Under the pieces are notes generated by a model. The model was not told where the DNA came from and made no database searches. It was given only the letters and a program-made list of their open reading frames with translations. This document shows positions 56,823 to 64,000 of a DNA stretch of 64,000 nucleotides, one piece after another. The translations under genes were made by a program, and so were the position numbers. Position 1 is the stretch's first letter; every line of letters starts with the position of its first letter. Origin of the DNA: Gilliamella sp. App4-10 (lineage in GTDB: Bacteria > Pseudomonadota > Gammaproteobacteria > Enterobacterales > Orbaceae); the NCBI RefSeq assembly GCF_001690495.1, contig NZ_LZGS01000018.1, positions 1-64,000 on the forward strand, written 5' to 3'.

Positions 56823-57317
56823 ATGAAAAAATTACTGTTATTGGCATTATTAGGTGTGGCGTTAACGGCGTGTGCTAATTCACCGAAAATGAAACCTGTT
56901 ACTCAAAATGCTAATGATACGGCACCATTTCCAAACGCTGAAGTTGGTTTTACGCGTTATGCTATTCATTTGCCAACTATTGCAAACGAAAACAATGCAA
57001 AAGTCGAAGTGATTATTGGTAAAGAGATGAATGTTGATTGCAATTTACAAAATTTAGGTGGTGTTGTTAAGCAAGAAGAGCTTAAAGGTTGGGGATACTC
57101 TTACTATGTCGTTGAAAAGACTATTGGTAATATTTCAACATTAATGGCTTGTCCTGAAGGTAAAAATAAAAATCAATTTGTGACAATTAACCATAATTTA
57201 GGGTTATTTAACTATAATAGTAGTTTGCCATTAGTTTTTTACGTGCCAAACGATTTGCAAGTTAAATATCGTGTTTGGCAACCAAAATCTAAAATCATGC
57301 AAGCCATAGCCGAATAA
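56823..57317 (+). CDS. eco: ecotin-family serine protease inhibitor, predicted lipoprotein
   Basis: 164 residues (E. coli ecotin 162). Ecotin is a dimeric inhibitor of trypsin-fold proteases such as chymotrypsin, trypsin and elastase. Conserved: PFPNAEVGFTRYAIHLP, VDCNLQNLGG, LKGWGYSYYVVEK, FVTINHNLG and DLQVKYRVWQP. The reactive loop reads STLMACPEG: P1 is Leu107 (Met in E. coli) and P1' Met108; Cys73 and Cys110 form the loop disulfide. The N-terminus is not the usual Sec peptide but ends LTAC (Cys17), a lipobox, with Ala at +2, so the protein is probably anchored in the outer membrane. GGAG precedes the ATG by eight bases. Confidence 0.93.
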   Translation: MKKLLLLALLGVALTACANSPKMKPVTQNANDTAPFPNAEVGFTRYAIHLPTIANENNAKVEVIIGKEMNVDCNLQNLGGVVKQEELKGWGYSYYVVEKTIGNISTLMACPEGKNKNQFVTINHNLGLFNYNSSLPLVFYVPNDLQVKYRVWQPKSKIMQAIAE

Positions 57318-57657
57318 TATACGTTCATTAATTGTTAATTGAGTGGCAACTATCTCTTGGGTGGTTAAAGTTTAACCACTCAATACTGAAACTTCCAATA
57401 TTTGATTTTTTAAGTAGACATCTTTTAAAAAAAAGGTATTTTATCCCTCGTAATGCAAGGTTAGCTCTACTCGTTCATTTATTTTATTAATGACTTGTGA
57501 TTGCCTTATTACCTCGGTTTCGCTGGGCGATTATGATATTGGTTATTTACATCATTGTTAGCATCGTCGATAGCAAAATTTGGGGGTCCGTTGTGTCTTT
57601 GCAATGGGCTTGTGTCTGACATGTAATATCCCTACAACTAGAGGAGAAGTGGTGAGC
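57318..57657. other. intergenic region ecotin / potF with palindrome
   Basis: 340 bases. GTGGTTAAAGTTTAACCAC (57361-57379) is a perfect 19-base inverted repeat about 280 bases before potF; ATTGAGTGG upstream and CCACTCAAT around it extend the symmetry. No T-run follows, so it may be an operator as easily as the ecotin terminator. The potF promoter and a long leader lie in the remainder. Confidence 0.5.
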
Positions 57658-58767
57658 ATGTTTACTCAACGTAAAACAATTCTTTCAATCGTGGCTGGTG
57701 TTTCACTAGCGTTATCTCAATCTGCTATTGCTAAAGATCGCGTTGTGCATTTTTACAATTGGGCTGGGCAAATCGGTTCTAATACTATTTCGGATTTTGA
57801 AAAATCAACTGGTATTAAACTGGTTTATGACGTTTATGATTCAAACGAAGCACTTGAAGGCAAATTAATGGCCGGTCATTCTGGCTTTGATGTGGTTTCA
57901 CCTTCAGATAGTTTTTTAGCTAGACAGATTAAATCTGATATCTATCTTCCATTAGATAAAAGTAAATTACCTAACTGGAAAAACCTAGACCCAAATTTAA
58001 TGAAATTAATGGAAACTCATGATCCTAATAATAAATATGCCATTCCTTATGTGTGGATGACAACAGGGATCGGTTATAACATTGATAAAGTTAAAGAGCG
58101 TTTAGGCGATAACGCGCCAGTGGATAGCTGGGATTTAGTGTTTAAACCTGAAAATATGGAAAAACTCAAAGATTGTGGTGTGGCATTTTTAGATGCGCCG
58201 ACAGAAATCTTTGCTAGTGCACTTCAATATTTAGGTAAAGATCCAAATAGTTCCGATGCAAAGGATTATACAGGCACCGCTTATGAGTTGTTAGAAAAGG
58301 TTCGTCCAAATATTCGTTACTTCCATTCTTCACAATATATTACCGATTTAGCAAATGGTGATATTTGTGTGATTTTAGGTTGGTCAGGCGATATTTTACA
58401 ATCACGTGATAGAGCAAATGAAGCGAAAAATGGTGTACATATTGGTTATCAAATTCCAAAAGAAGGCGCATTAGTTTTTTTTGATACCTTTGCTATTCCA
58501 AAAGATTCAGCAAACCCTGACGAAGCTCACGAGTTTTTAAATTTTGTGATGAAACCTGAAATTGCCGCACAAGTCACTAACGATGTGAAGTTTGCTAGCG
58601 CCAATAAAGAAGCTAACGATAACTTTGTAAGACCAGAAGTGAAGAACGATCCAGCGGTTTATCCAAACCCAGAAGTGATGAAAAAACTATTCACTTTAAA
58701 AGTTAAAGATCCTAAACTTGAACGTGTAATTACCCGTACATGGACAAAGCTCAAAACGGGTAAATAA
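57658..58767 (+). CDS. potF: putrescine-binding periplasmic protein
   Basis: 369 residues from the ATG at 57658 (E. coli PotF 370). The signal peptide has an MFTQRKTILSIVAGVSLALS core and SAIA cleavage. HFYNWAGQIGSNTISDFEK, YDVYDSNEALEGKLMAGHSG, YVWMTTGIGYN, PVDSWDLVFKPENMEKLKDCGV and IRYFHSSQYITDLANGDICV match PotF, including the Trp, Asp and Ser residues lining the polyamine pocket. A GTG at 57652 is nearer to the strong GAGGAG (57641-57646) and is an alternative start adding two residues. First gene of the putrescine ABC transporter. Confidence 0.94.
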   Translation: MFTQRKTILSIVAGVSLALSQSAIAKDRVVHFYNWAGQIGSNTISDFEKSTGIKLVYDVYDSNEALEGKLMAGHSGFDVVSPSDSFLARQIKSDIYLPLDKSKLPNWKNLDPNLMKLMETHDPNNKYAIPYVWMTTGIGYNIDKVKERLGDNAPVDSWDLVFKPENMEKLKDCGVAFLDAPTEIFASALQYLGKDPNSSDAKDYTGTAYELLEKVRPNIRYFHSSQYITDLANGDICVILGWSGDILQSRDRANEAKNGVHIGYQIPKEGALVFFDTFAIPKDSANPDEAHEFLNFVMKPEIAAQVTNDVKFASANKEANDNFVRPEVKNDPAVYPNPEVMKKLFTLKVKDPKLERVITRTWTKLKTGK

Positions 58768-58804
58768 TCGATATTTTGTCTATCGAATATTAAGTGATAA
58801 TCCA

Positions 58805-58844
58805 AGACGGAGAGGCTATTTAGTCTTTCCGTCTCGTTTTTTTT
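58805..58844 (+). terminator. intrinsic hairpin between potF and potG
   Basis: AGACGGA (58805-58811) pairs with TCCGTCT (58828-58834), followed by CG and eight T. It lies in the 102-base gap between potF and potG and would end part of the transcripts, leaving more binding protein than membrane components, the usual stoichiometry for ABC importers. Confidence 0.7.
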
Positions 58845-58869
58845 GGCTTGTTGTTATGAGGAAAAAAGA

Positions 58870-60006
58870 GTGAACGATAAAACAACAAATCAGGTACAGC
58901 CTAAAAAAAAGATGATAACTCCACTATTGGAGATCAAAAATTTAACCAAAGTTTTTAATGATGATTATTATGCCGTTGATGATGTCAATTTGACTATTTA
59001 TACTGGTGAAATTTTTGCCTTATTAGGGGCATCAGGGAGTGGTAAATCTACATTATTACGCATGCTTGCTGGTTTTGAACAGCCTACGTCGGGGCAAATC
59101 ATTCTTGATGGTAACGACTTATCACAAGTTCCGCCTTACAATCGTCCTATTAATATGATGTTCCAATCGTATGCTTTGTTTCCTCACATGTCGGTTGAGC
59201 AAAATATTGCTTTTGGTTTAAAACAAGATAAATTAAATCATGACGAAATTAAGCAACGCGTTGAAGAAATGCTAGCACTTGTGCATATGGAACAATTTGG
59301 CAAACGTAAACCACACCAGCTATCAGGTGGACAGCGCCAACGTGTGGCTTTAGCCAGAAGTTTAGCCAAACGGCCAAAATTATTGTTACTTGATGAGCCT
59401 ATGGGAGCGCTTGATAAACAGCTTCGTGATCGAATGCAACTTGAAGTGGTGAGCATTTTAGAACAAGTGGGGGCAACGTGTGTGATGGTGACTCATGATC
59501 AAGAAGAGGCCATGACCATGGCAGGTCGCATAGCCATTATGAATAAAGGTCAATTTGTGCAAATTGGCGAGCCAGAAGAAATTTATGAACACCCAAATAG
59601 CCGTTATAGTGCCGAATTTATTGGTTCAGTTAATATTTTTGACGGGATTTTACAAGAAACTTTAGAAGATGGCTTGATTTTGAGTAGTCCTATGATTAAA
59701 CGTCCTTTGAAAGTGGATTATGATTCGCCAGCGGTAGAAGGTGTACCAATTAAAGTTGCTCTGCGCCCAGAAAAAATCCAATTATGTGACCAAATCCCTG
59801 AAGATGGATATAATTGCGCTACAGGAGAGGTTGTCGAAATTGCTTATTTAGGTGATCTATCGATTTATCATGTTAAATTGCCGAGCGGATTAATTATGAT
59901 TGCACAGCTTCAAAATGAGCATCGTTATCGTAAAGGCATGCCAACTTGGGGTGATACCGTTAACTTGAGTTGGGAAATTGATAGCTGTGTTGTGCTTACC
60001 GAATAA
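58870..60006 (+). CDS. potG: putrescine ABC transporter ATP-binding protein
   Basis: 378 residues from the GTG at 58870 (E. coli PotG 377). Walker A GASGSGKST, Q-loop MMFQSYALFPHM, signature LSGGQRQRVALARSLA, Walker B LLLLDEPMGALD and the H-loop VTHDQEEAM are all present, followed by a TOBE regulatory domain (about 290-378, VALRPEKIQLC). GTG start: it follows GAGGA and gives the family N-terminus (VNDKTTNQ); an upstream in-frame ATG at 58843 would add nine unrelated residues. Drives putrescine uptake with PotH and PotI. Confidence 0.95.
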   Translation: MNDKTTNQVQPKKKMITPLLEIKNLTKVFNDDYYAVDDVNLTIYTGEIFALLGASGSGKSTLLRMLAGFEQPTSGQIILDGNDLSQVPPYNRPINMMFQSYALFPHMSVEQNIAFGLKQDKLNHDEIKQRVEEMLALVHMEQFGKRKPHQLSGGQRQRVALARSLAKRPKLLLLDEPMGALDKQLRDRMQLEVVSILEQVGATCVMVTHDQEEAMTMAGRIAIMNKGQFVQIGEPEEIYEHPNSRYSAEFIGSVNIFDGILQETLEDGLILSSPMIKRPLKVDYDSPAVEGVPIKVALRPEKIQLCDQIPEDGYNCATGEVVEIAYLGDLSIYHVKLPSGLIMIAQLQNEHRYRKGMPTWGDTVNLSWEIDSCVVLTE

Positions 60007-60024
60007 ACAAAAGAGGTTATAGTG

Positions 60025-61197
60025 ATGCGATCCATTTTATTGGGTTTAGGGTTAAATGCATTTGTGTTGCTCAATGTTTATTGGCGTTTTGTAACAACAG
60101 GTGCATTTGATAATTTATTTTTAGATGCGCTATTTACCGCAATGACATTAAGTTTTTTATTGTCATGCTTTGGTTGTTTTTTAGCGGATTACAAACCGTC
60201 TAAATTTGCTTATCGGCTAATTATTGCAGGCAGTATTTTATTTATTCCAATTGGATTAGTTGCAATTTTTTATGCATATAAAAAACTGCGTCAACAACGT
60301 AATGATCCAGATCTAATGACTCTTTATGGTCGATTAACGGTGATTGCGATTCCATATTTATGGATGTTGTTATTGTTTTTATTACCGTTTTTGATTGTGT
60401 TTAGAATTAGCTTTTCTGAAATTGCCTTAGCTGTGCCACCTTATACGGATTTGTTAAATTATGACAATGGTGTGCTTAATATTGCATTAAATTTTGGTAA
60501 TTATTTAAATCTAATTAGTGACACTATTTACATTGATTCATATTTACAATCGCTCAAAATTGCGGCTATTTCGACCGTCCTTTGTATTTTGATTGGTTAT
60601 CCGCTGGCCTGGGCTATTTCGCAATGTAAACAATCAACGCGTAACATTTTATTGTTACTGATCATTTTACCGTCATGGACATCATTTTTGATTCGTGTTT
60701 ATGCGTGGATTGGTATTTTGAATCCAAATGGTTTATTAAATCACTTTTTAATGTGGTTAGGGGTTATTGATCAGCCTTTGATTATTATGAAAACCTACTT
60801 TGCTGTGTACATTGGTATTGTTTATTCTTATTTACCATTTGTGGTATTGCCAATCTATACGTCGTTAAGTAAGGTCGATTCAACGTTAATCGAAGCCGCA
60901 TTAGATTTAGGTTGTAAGCCAATTAAGACGTTTTTCAAAATTATTGTCCCTTTAACCAAAAATGGGGTTATTGCTGGAGGCATGTTGGTATTCATTCCTG
61001 CTGTTGGTGAGTATGTTATCCCCGAATTATTAGGCCCTTCAGAAGGGATTATGATTGGTACCCAGCTTTGGACTGAGTTCTTTAATAACCATGACTGGCC
61101 TGTAGCGTCGGCCGTTGCTAGTGTGATGTTGATGATATTAATTATACCAATTTACTATTTCAATAAATTCCAAAATCGACAATTAGGAGATAAATAG
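60025..61197 (+). CDS. potH: putrescine ABC permease PotH with N-terminal extension
   Basis: 390 residues against 317 in E. coli. From about residue 105 (VIAIPYLWMLLLFLLPFLIVF) it matches PotH throughout, including the EAA loop EAALDLGCKPIKTFFKIIVP that docks on PotG. The first ~100 residues are an extra region with about three hydrophobic segments (near 2-20, 33-53, 62-85) and a basic stretch YKKLRQQRND; E. coli PotH has only a short hydrophilic N-terminus. ATG at 60025 with GAGG nine bases upstream; the in-frame GTG immediately before it is the alternative. potI starts directly after the stop. Confidence 0.92.
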   Translation: MRSILLGLGLNAFVLLNVYWRFVTTGAFDNLFLDALFTAMTLSFLLSCFGCFLADYKPSKFAYRLIIAGSILFIPIGLVAIFYAYKKLRQQRNDPDLMTLYGRLTVIAIPYLWMLLLFLLPFLIVFRISFSEIALAVPPYTDLLNYDNGVLNIALNFGNYLNLISDTIYIDSYLQSLKIAAISTVLCILIGYPLAWAISQCKQSTRNILLLLIILPSWTSFLIRVYAWIGILNPNGLLNHFLMWLGVIDQPLIIMKTYFAVYIGIVYSYLPFVVLPIYTSLSKVDSTLIEAALDLGCKPIKTFFKIIVPLTKNGVIAGGMLVFIPAVGEYVIPELLGPSEGIMIGTQLWTEFFNNHDWPVASAVASVMLMILIIPIYYFNKFQNRQLGDK

Positions 61198-62199
61198 ATG
61201 AACAATTTGACCGTTATTGCACGATCGGCTGTGATCGTATTTATCTCGTCATTGCTTGGTACAATTTTATTGAGTGTTTTGATTTCAGCATCGGGATTAG
61301 CTCTTTTTGGTCAAAGTAACTTTTACTACGGTTGTTTTATTTTTAGTTTCACTATTACGACTTTAATTACCATTGCGTTGTTTTTTCGATGTTTGAAAGG
61401 ACTTATTTTTTTGGTGGTATTTTCGTTTTTATATATTCCTATGATTATTTTGATTGTTTATTCGTTTAATAGCTCCCGTTTGGTGACAGTTTGGGCGAAT
61501 TTTTCTGTCAAATGGTATTTTGAACTAATTCATAATGAAACGTTACTTAAGGCCGTCGGTTTGAGTTTGTCGATTGCTGCAGGTGCTGCAACTTTTGCAG
61601 TAGTGCTTGGTACATTAGCCGCTTATGCGATTATCCGTTTTAGAAGGTTCCGAGGAGCTAATCTGTTTTCATTTATGACAACTGCGCCACTAGTTATGCC
61701 AGATGTTATTACCGGTTTGGCTTTGCTTTTACTATTTGTGGGTATGGGGCAGGTGCTTGGATGGCCAAAAGATCGTGGGGCAATTACTATTTGGATGGCT
61801 CATGCTACATTTTGTACTGCCTATGTGACGGTGGTAATTAGTGCTCGGTTGCGCGAATTAGATAAGTCAATTGAGGAAGCCGCATTAGATCTTGGTGCAA
61901 ACCCATTAAAGGTCTTTTTTATCATTACTTTACCAATGATTGCACCAGCATTAGTTTCTGGTTGGCTTTTAGCCTTTACGTTATCACTCGATGATGTGGT
62001 TATTGCTAACTTTGTAACTGGACCAGGTGCTATGACGTTACCTAAATTGATATTTTCAAAAGTACGTTTAGGAGTCGATCCACAGATCAATGCTTTAGCC
62101 ACCATTATATTGTTAATTGTTGGTATTATTGGCTTTATTTCTTGGTTGTGGATGCGTAAAGCAGAACGACGTCACATCCATGAAACTCGTATGAGTTAA
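61198..62199 (+). CDS. potI: putrescine ABC permease PotI with N-terminal extension
   Basis: 333 residues against 281 in E. coli. From about residue 68 (LIFLVVFSFLYIPMIILIVYSFNSS) it matches PotI, with ITAPLVMPDVITGL-type sequence (TTAPLVMPDVITGLALL) and the EAA loop EEAALDLGANPLKVFFIITLP. The first ~65 residues add two hydrophobic segments (near 8-34 and 42-64) absent from the E. coli protein. The ATG immediately follows the potH stop TAG and has AGGAG upstream, so translation is coupled. Confidence 0.92.
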   Translation: MNNLTVIARSAVIVFISSLLGTILLSVLISASGLALFGQSNFYYGCFIFSFTITTLITIALFFRCLKGLIFLVVFSFLYIPMIILIVYSFNSSRLVTVWANFSVKWYFELIHNETLLKAVGLSLSIAAGAATFAVVLGTLAAYAIIRFRRFRGANLFSFMTTAPLVMPDVITGLALLLLFVGMGQVLGWPKDRGAITIWMAHATFCTAYVTVVISARLRELDKSIEEAALDLGANPLKVFFIITLPMIAPALVSGWLLAFTLSLDDVVIANFVTGPGAMTLPKLIFSKVRLGVDPQINALATIILLIVGIIGFISWLWMRKAERRHIHETRMS

Positions 62200-62310
62200 T
62201 CCTTTCCTTTATAAATATTGCCGCATTTTGTGGCAATATTTCGTTTTAAAATCTCTGTGTTTTTTAGCTATTTTGTATTATAGTGTGATGAGTCAAATTT
62301 TTTGGCAAAA

Positions 62311-62480
62311 TTCTCAGGGCGGGGTGTAAGTCCCCACCGGTGGTATAGCCCACGAGCGCTTAATCTAAATTGTTAACTGCAGCAATTGTTTTTATTGCTT
62401 GGTTAGGTCTGTTAGATTAAGGACAAGCAGATTTGGTGAAATTCCAAAGCCGACAGTTACAGTCTGGATAAAAGAGAGTT
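62311..62480 (+). promoter_or_regulatory. FMN riboswitch (RFN element) upstream of ribB
   Basis: The conserved RFN parts are present in order: CTCAGGGCGGGGTG, AAGTCCCCACCGG, GGTATAGCCCACGAGCG, then GCAGATTTGGTGAAATTCC, AAGCCGACAGTTACAGTC and GGATAAAAGAGAG. A variable arm in the middle is extended by a stem CTTAATCTAA/TTAGATTAAG. After the aptamer, GCCCTGATTCTGGT (near 62531-62544) resembles the expression platform of the E. coli ribB leader. FMN binding would reduce ribB expression. Confidence 0.95.
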
Positions 62481-62645
62481 GCTTATCTTTCCAATATTTG
62501 CTGAAAGGCAAATTCTCGCTGGTCAAGCACTGCCCTGATTCTGGTATTTTTGTTTATACTTAATTATTTGGATAGCTAAATAGCCATTTAAATCTAATTA
62601 GGTAAATAATGAAATGAGCAAGTTAAAAATATATAGGTATTTACC

Positions 62646-63290
62646 ATGAATCAGTTTAATTTAAATGAGTTTGGAACTCCTATTGAACGTGTTAAAAAAG
62701 CTATTGCATCGATTCAAGCTGGCCAAGGTGTGTTGGTTTTAGACGATGAAGACCGTGAAAACGAAGGCGATATTATTTGGGCTGCTGAGTCTATTACAAG
62801 TCAGCAAATGGCGCTGACGATTCGTTATGGCAGTGGCATTGTTTGTTTATGTTTGCCACAAAAACGTTGTGATGAGTTACATTTGCCAATGATGGTGGCA
62901 AATAACACCAGTAAAAACAATACAGCATTTACTATTTCGATTGAAGCCGCTAATGGAGTTACAACAGGCGTATCAGCTGCTGATCGCGTTACTACCATTA
63001 AAGCAGCAGTGAATGATAACGCTAAGCCTAGTGATCTTAATCACCCTGGGCATGTGTTTCCTTTAGTTGCTAAAGAAGGCGGTGTATTAGTTCGCCGAGG
63101 CCATACCGAAGCATCAATTGATTTAGTGACATTAGCTGGTTTAAAACCTGCAGCTGTATTGTGCGAATTGACGAATGATGATGGCACTATGGCAAGAGCG
63201 CCAGAGGTAGTTGAATTCGCTAAGCAATTTCATATGCCAGTTGTGACTATTGAAGATATTGTTGAGTATCGTAAATCATTAACAGCATAG
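62646..63290 (+). CDS. ribB: 3,4-dihydroxy-2-butanone-4-phosphate synthase
   Basis: 214 residues (E. coli RibB 217), the stand-alone form without a RibA domain. It converts ribulose 5-phosphate to the four-carbon precursor of riboflavin and formate. [11 protein letters not shown] is the metal- and substrate-binding acidic loop; [16 protein letters not shown] and [28 protein letters not shown] complete the active site. A TAGGT ribosome-binding site precedes the ATG. Under FMN riboswitch control. Confidence 0.97.
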   Translation: MNQFNLNEFGTPIERVKKAIASIQAGQGVLVLDDEDRENEGDIIWAAESITSQQMALTIRYGSGIVCLCLPQKRCDELHLPMMVANNTSKNNTAFTISIEAANGVTTGVSAADRVTTIKAAVNDNAKPSDLNHPGHVFPLVAKEGGVLVRRGHTEASIDLVTLAGLKPAAVLCELTNDDGTMARAPEVVEFAKQFHMPVVTIEDIVEYRKSLTA

Positions 63291-63968
63291 TAAAATTTTC
63301 AATTTTAAAATGTTTAGTGTTTATTAACAAATGTTATGCAAAGTAGGGAGAGACCTACTGTTTGAGATTAATGTCGTCATCTTCCGCCGAAGATACCGGC
63401 GGAATCAGGCTGAAATTAATCAGATACTTTTAAAACATAACTTTTTCTTATTTTAACGCCTTTTTCTAATCCCGAAGTATCAAATTTAATTTCTAAGTGC
63501 TATCCTAGCAACACAAATACAACGCGTTGCTTTGGCACTAATTCTATAAAGATTCGGAATAAACTTGAAAAGGTATAACTATATTTTATATCTTGCCAAA
63601 ATGATACGATATATATAAAGCAAAAAGGATGGGGATGAAGAAAGCTAAACTACATAAACAGTTAAACATTGAATTATACCATTTTGTTCTTGCCATTTAG
63701 ATTTCTCCATTATTTAATTATTTAATTATTTGACAAATAAGAATAAAATTTGTAAAAATATTTCATAAATGTTAGTGTTTTGTTTTAATGATTAAGAACA
63801 TATAACAATTAAGATCTTTTGGTGGCAAATGTTCTGTTTGCGAACCATCTTTTGTTTTGTCGTTGCTTATTGGCAATAGAGCATAGTCAATAGTCAAACA
63901 TTATACTTACAACAGATTGTAACAAAAATTTATTACGGCCTAAATTAAAGTGAAAAATTGAGGTGGCT
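63291..63968. other. long intergenic region after ribB
   Basis: 678 AT-rich bases. AGTAGG and CCTACT (63342-63359) make a small hairpin that may be a weak ribB terminator. TTCCGCCG (63382-63389) and CGGCGGAA (63397-63404) form a perfect eight-base-pair GC-rich stem, striking in this AT-rich context. Near 63712-63732 TTATTTAA is tandemly repeated. I see no gene. Confidence 0.5.
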
Positions 63969-64000
63969 ATGTTTAGCATGAATAAAGAGTGGGCATTTGT
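63969..64000 (+). CDS. start of an unidentified gene cut by the window edge
   Basis: An ATG at 63969 follows GAGG at five bases and opens a frame reading MFSMNKEWAF before the window ends. The good ribosome-binding site supports a real start; ten residues are too few to name a product. Confidence 0.4.
   Translation, partial: MFSMNKEWAF

Overview
The window is an AT-rich chromosomal segment of a gammaproteobacterium. Nearly every protein reads as a diverged version of an Enterobacterales protein (PfkA, FieF, MurA, Rho, RhlB, GlnB, PurL, PyrG, Eno, HtpG, GuaB, PotFGHI, PssA). Several local gene orders match enterics (fieF-pfkA, yjiX-yjiA, nrdD-nrdG, rhlB/trxA/rho, pyrG-eno, potFGHI). Low GC, a sugar-fermenting gene set and a beta-glucoside PTS suggest Orbaceae (Gilliamella-like insect-gut symbionts). 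That placement is inference from protein resemblance, not from a search.

Layout. 1-700: 5' end of a 16S rRNA gene on the minus strand, with leader, boxA and tandem P1/P2 promoters. 0.7-6.2 kb: membrane acyltransferase, small GNAT protein and the minus-strand series murA-yajL-fieF-pfkA. 6.5-9.7 kb: plus-strand yjiX-yjiA, cbrA, can. 9.7-16.2 kb: minus-strand nrdD-nrdG behind paired NrdR boxes, gnd, rho, trxA. 16.4-22.5 kb: rhlB, competence regulator sxy, an unrecognised secreted protein, nadE-glnB, aroB. 22.5-31.8 kb is the disturbed zone: a decayed IS481-type transposase carrying an IS3 scrap, aroF with three TyrR boxes, then an intact IS3-family element whose ends abut purL on one side and a TonB-dependent receptor pseudogene on the other, both missing their 5' ends. 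32.3-38.1 kb: pyrG-eno, a VirK/YbjX protein, lysO, ogt. 38.2-44.9 kb: beta-glucoside locus bglG-(RAT/terminator)-bglF-bglB, followed by an OprD-type porin and a periplasmic histidine phosphatase. 45-49.5 kb: htpG, a decayed NYN-LOTUS gene, an NSS-family transporter. 49.9-57.3 kb: ubiG, gntT, guaB, pssA, ydiK, ecotin. 57.6-62.2 kb: putrescine ABC transporter potFGHI with an intrinsic hairpin between potF and potG. 62.3-63.3 kb: FMN riboswitch and ribB. A new reading frame begins at the right edge.

How the genes work together. Glycolysis and pentose phosphate (pfkA, gnd, eno), gluconate and beta-glucoside import, and anaerobic ribonucleotide reduction describe a fermentative, sugar-fed cell. 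Regulation legible in the DNA includes NrdR boxes, TyrR boxes, a BglG antiterminator target, an FMN riboswitch, rRNA promoters and a CRP-like site before bglG. I see no CRISPR array, prophage, toxin cluster or tRNA gene, and no complete undescribed multigene system. The most notable observations are the IS3 junction that beheads purL and a siderophore receptor gene, a lipoprotein form of ecotin with a Leu at P1, PotH/PotI permeases with extra N-terminal membrane segments, and a BglG target RNA with an enlarged apical hairpin.
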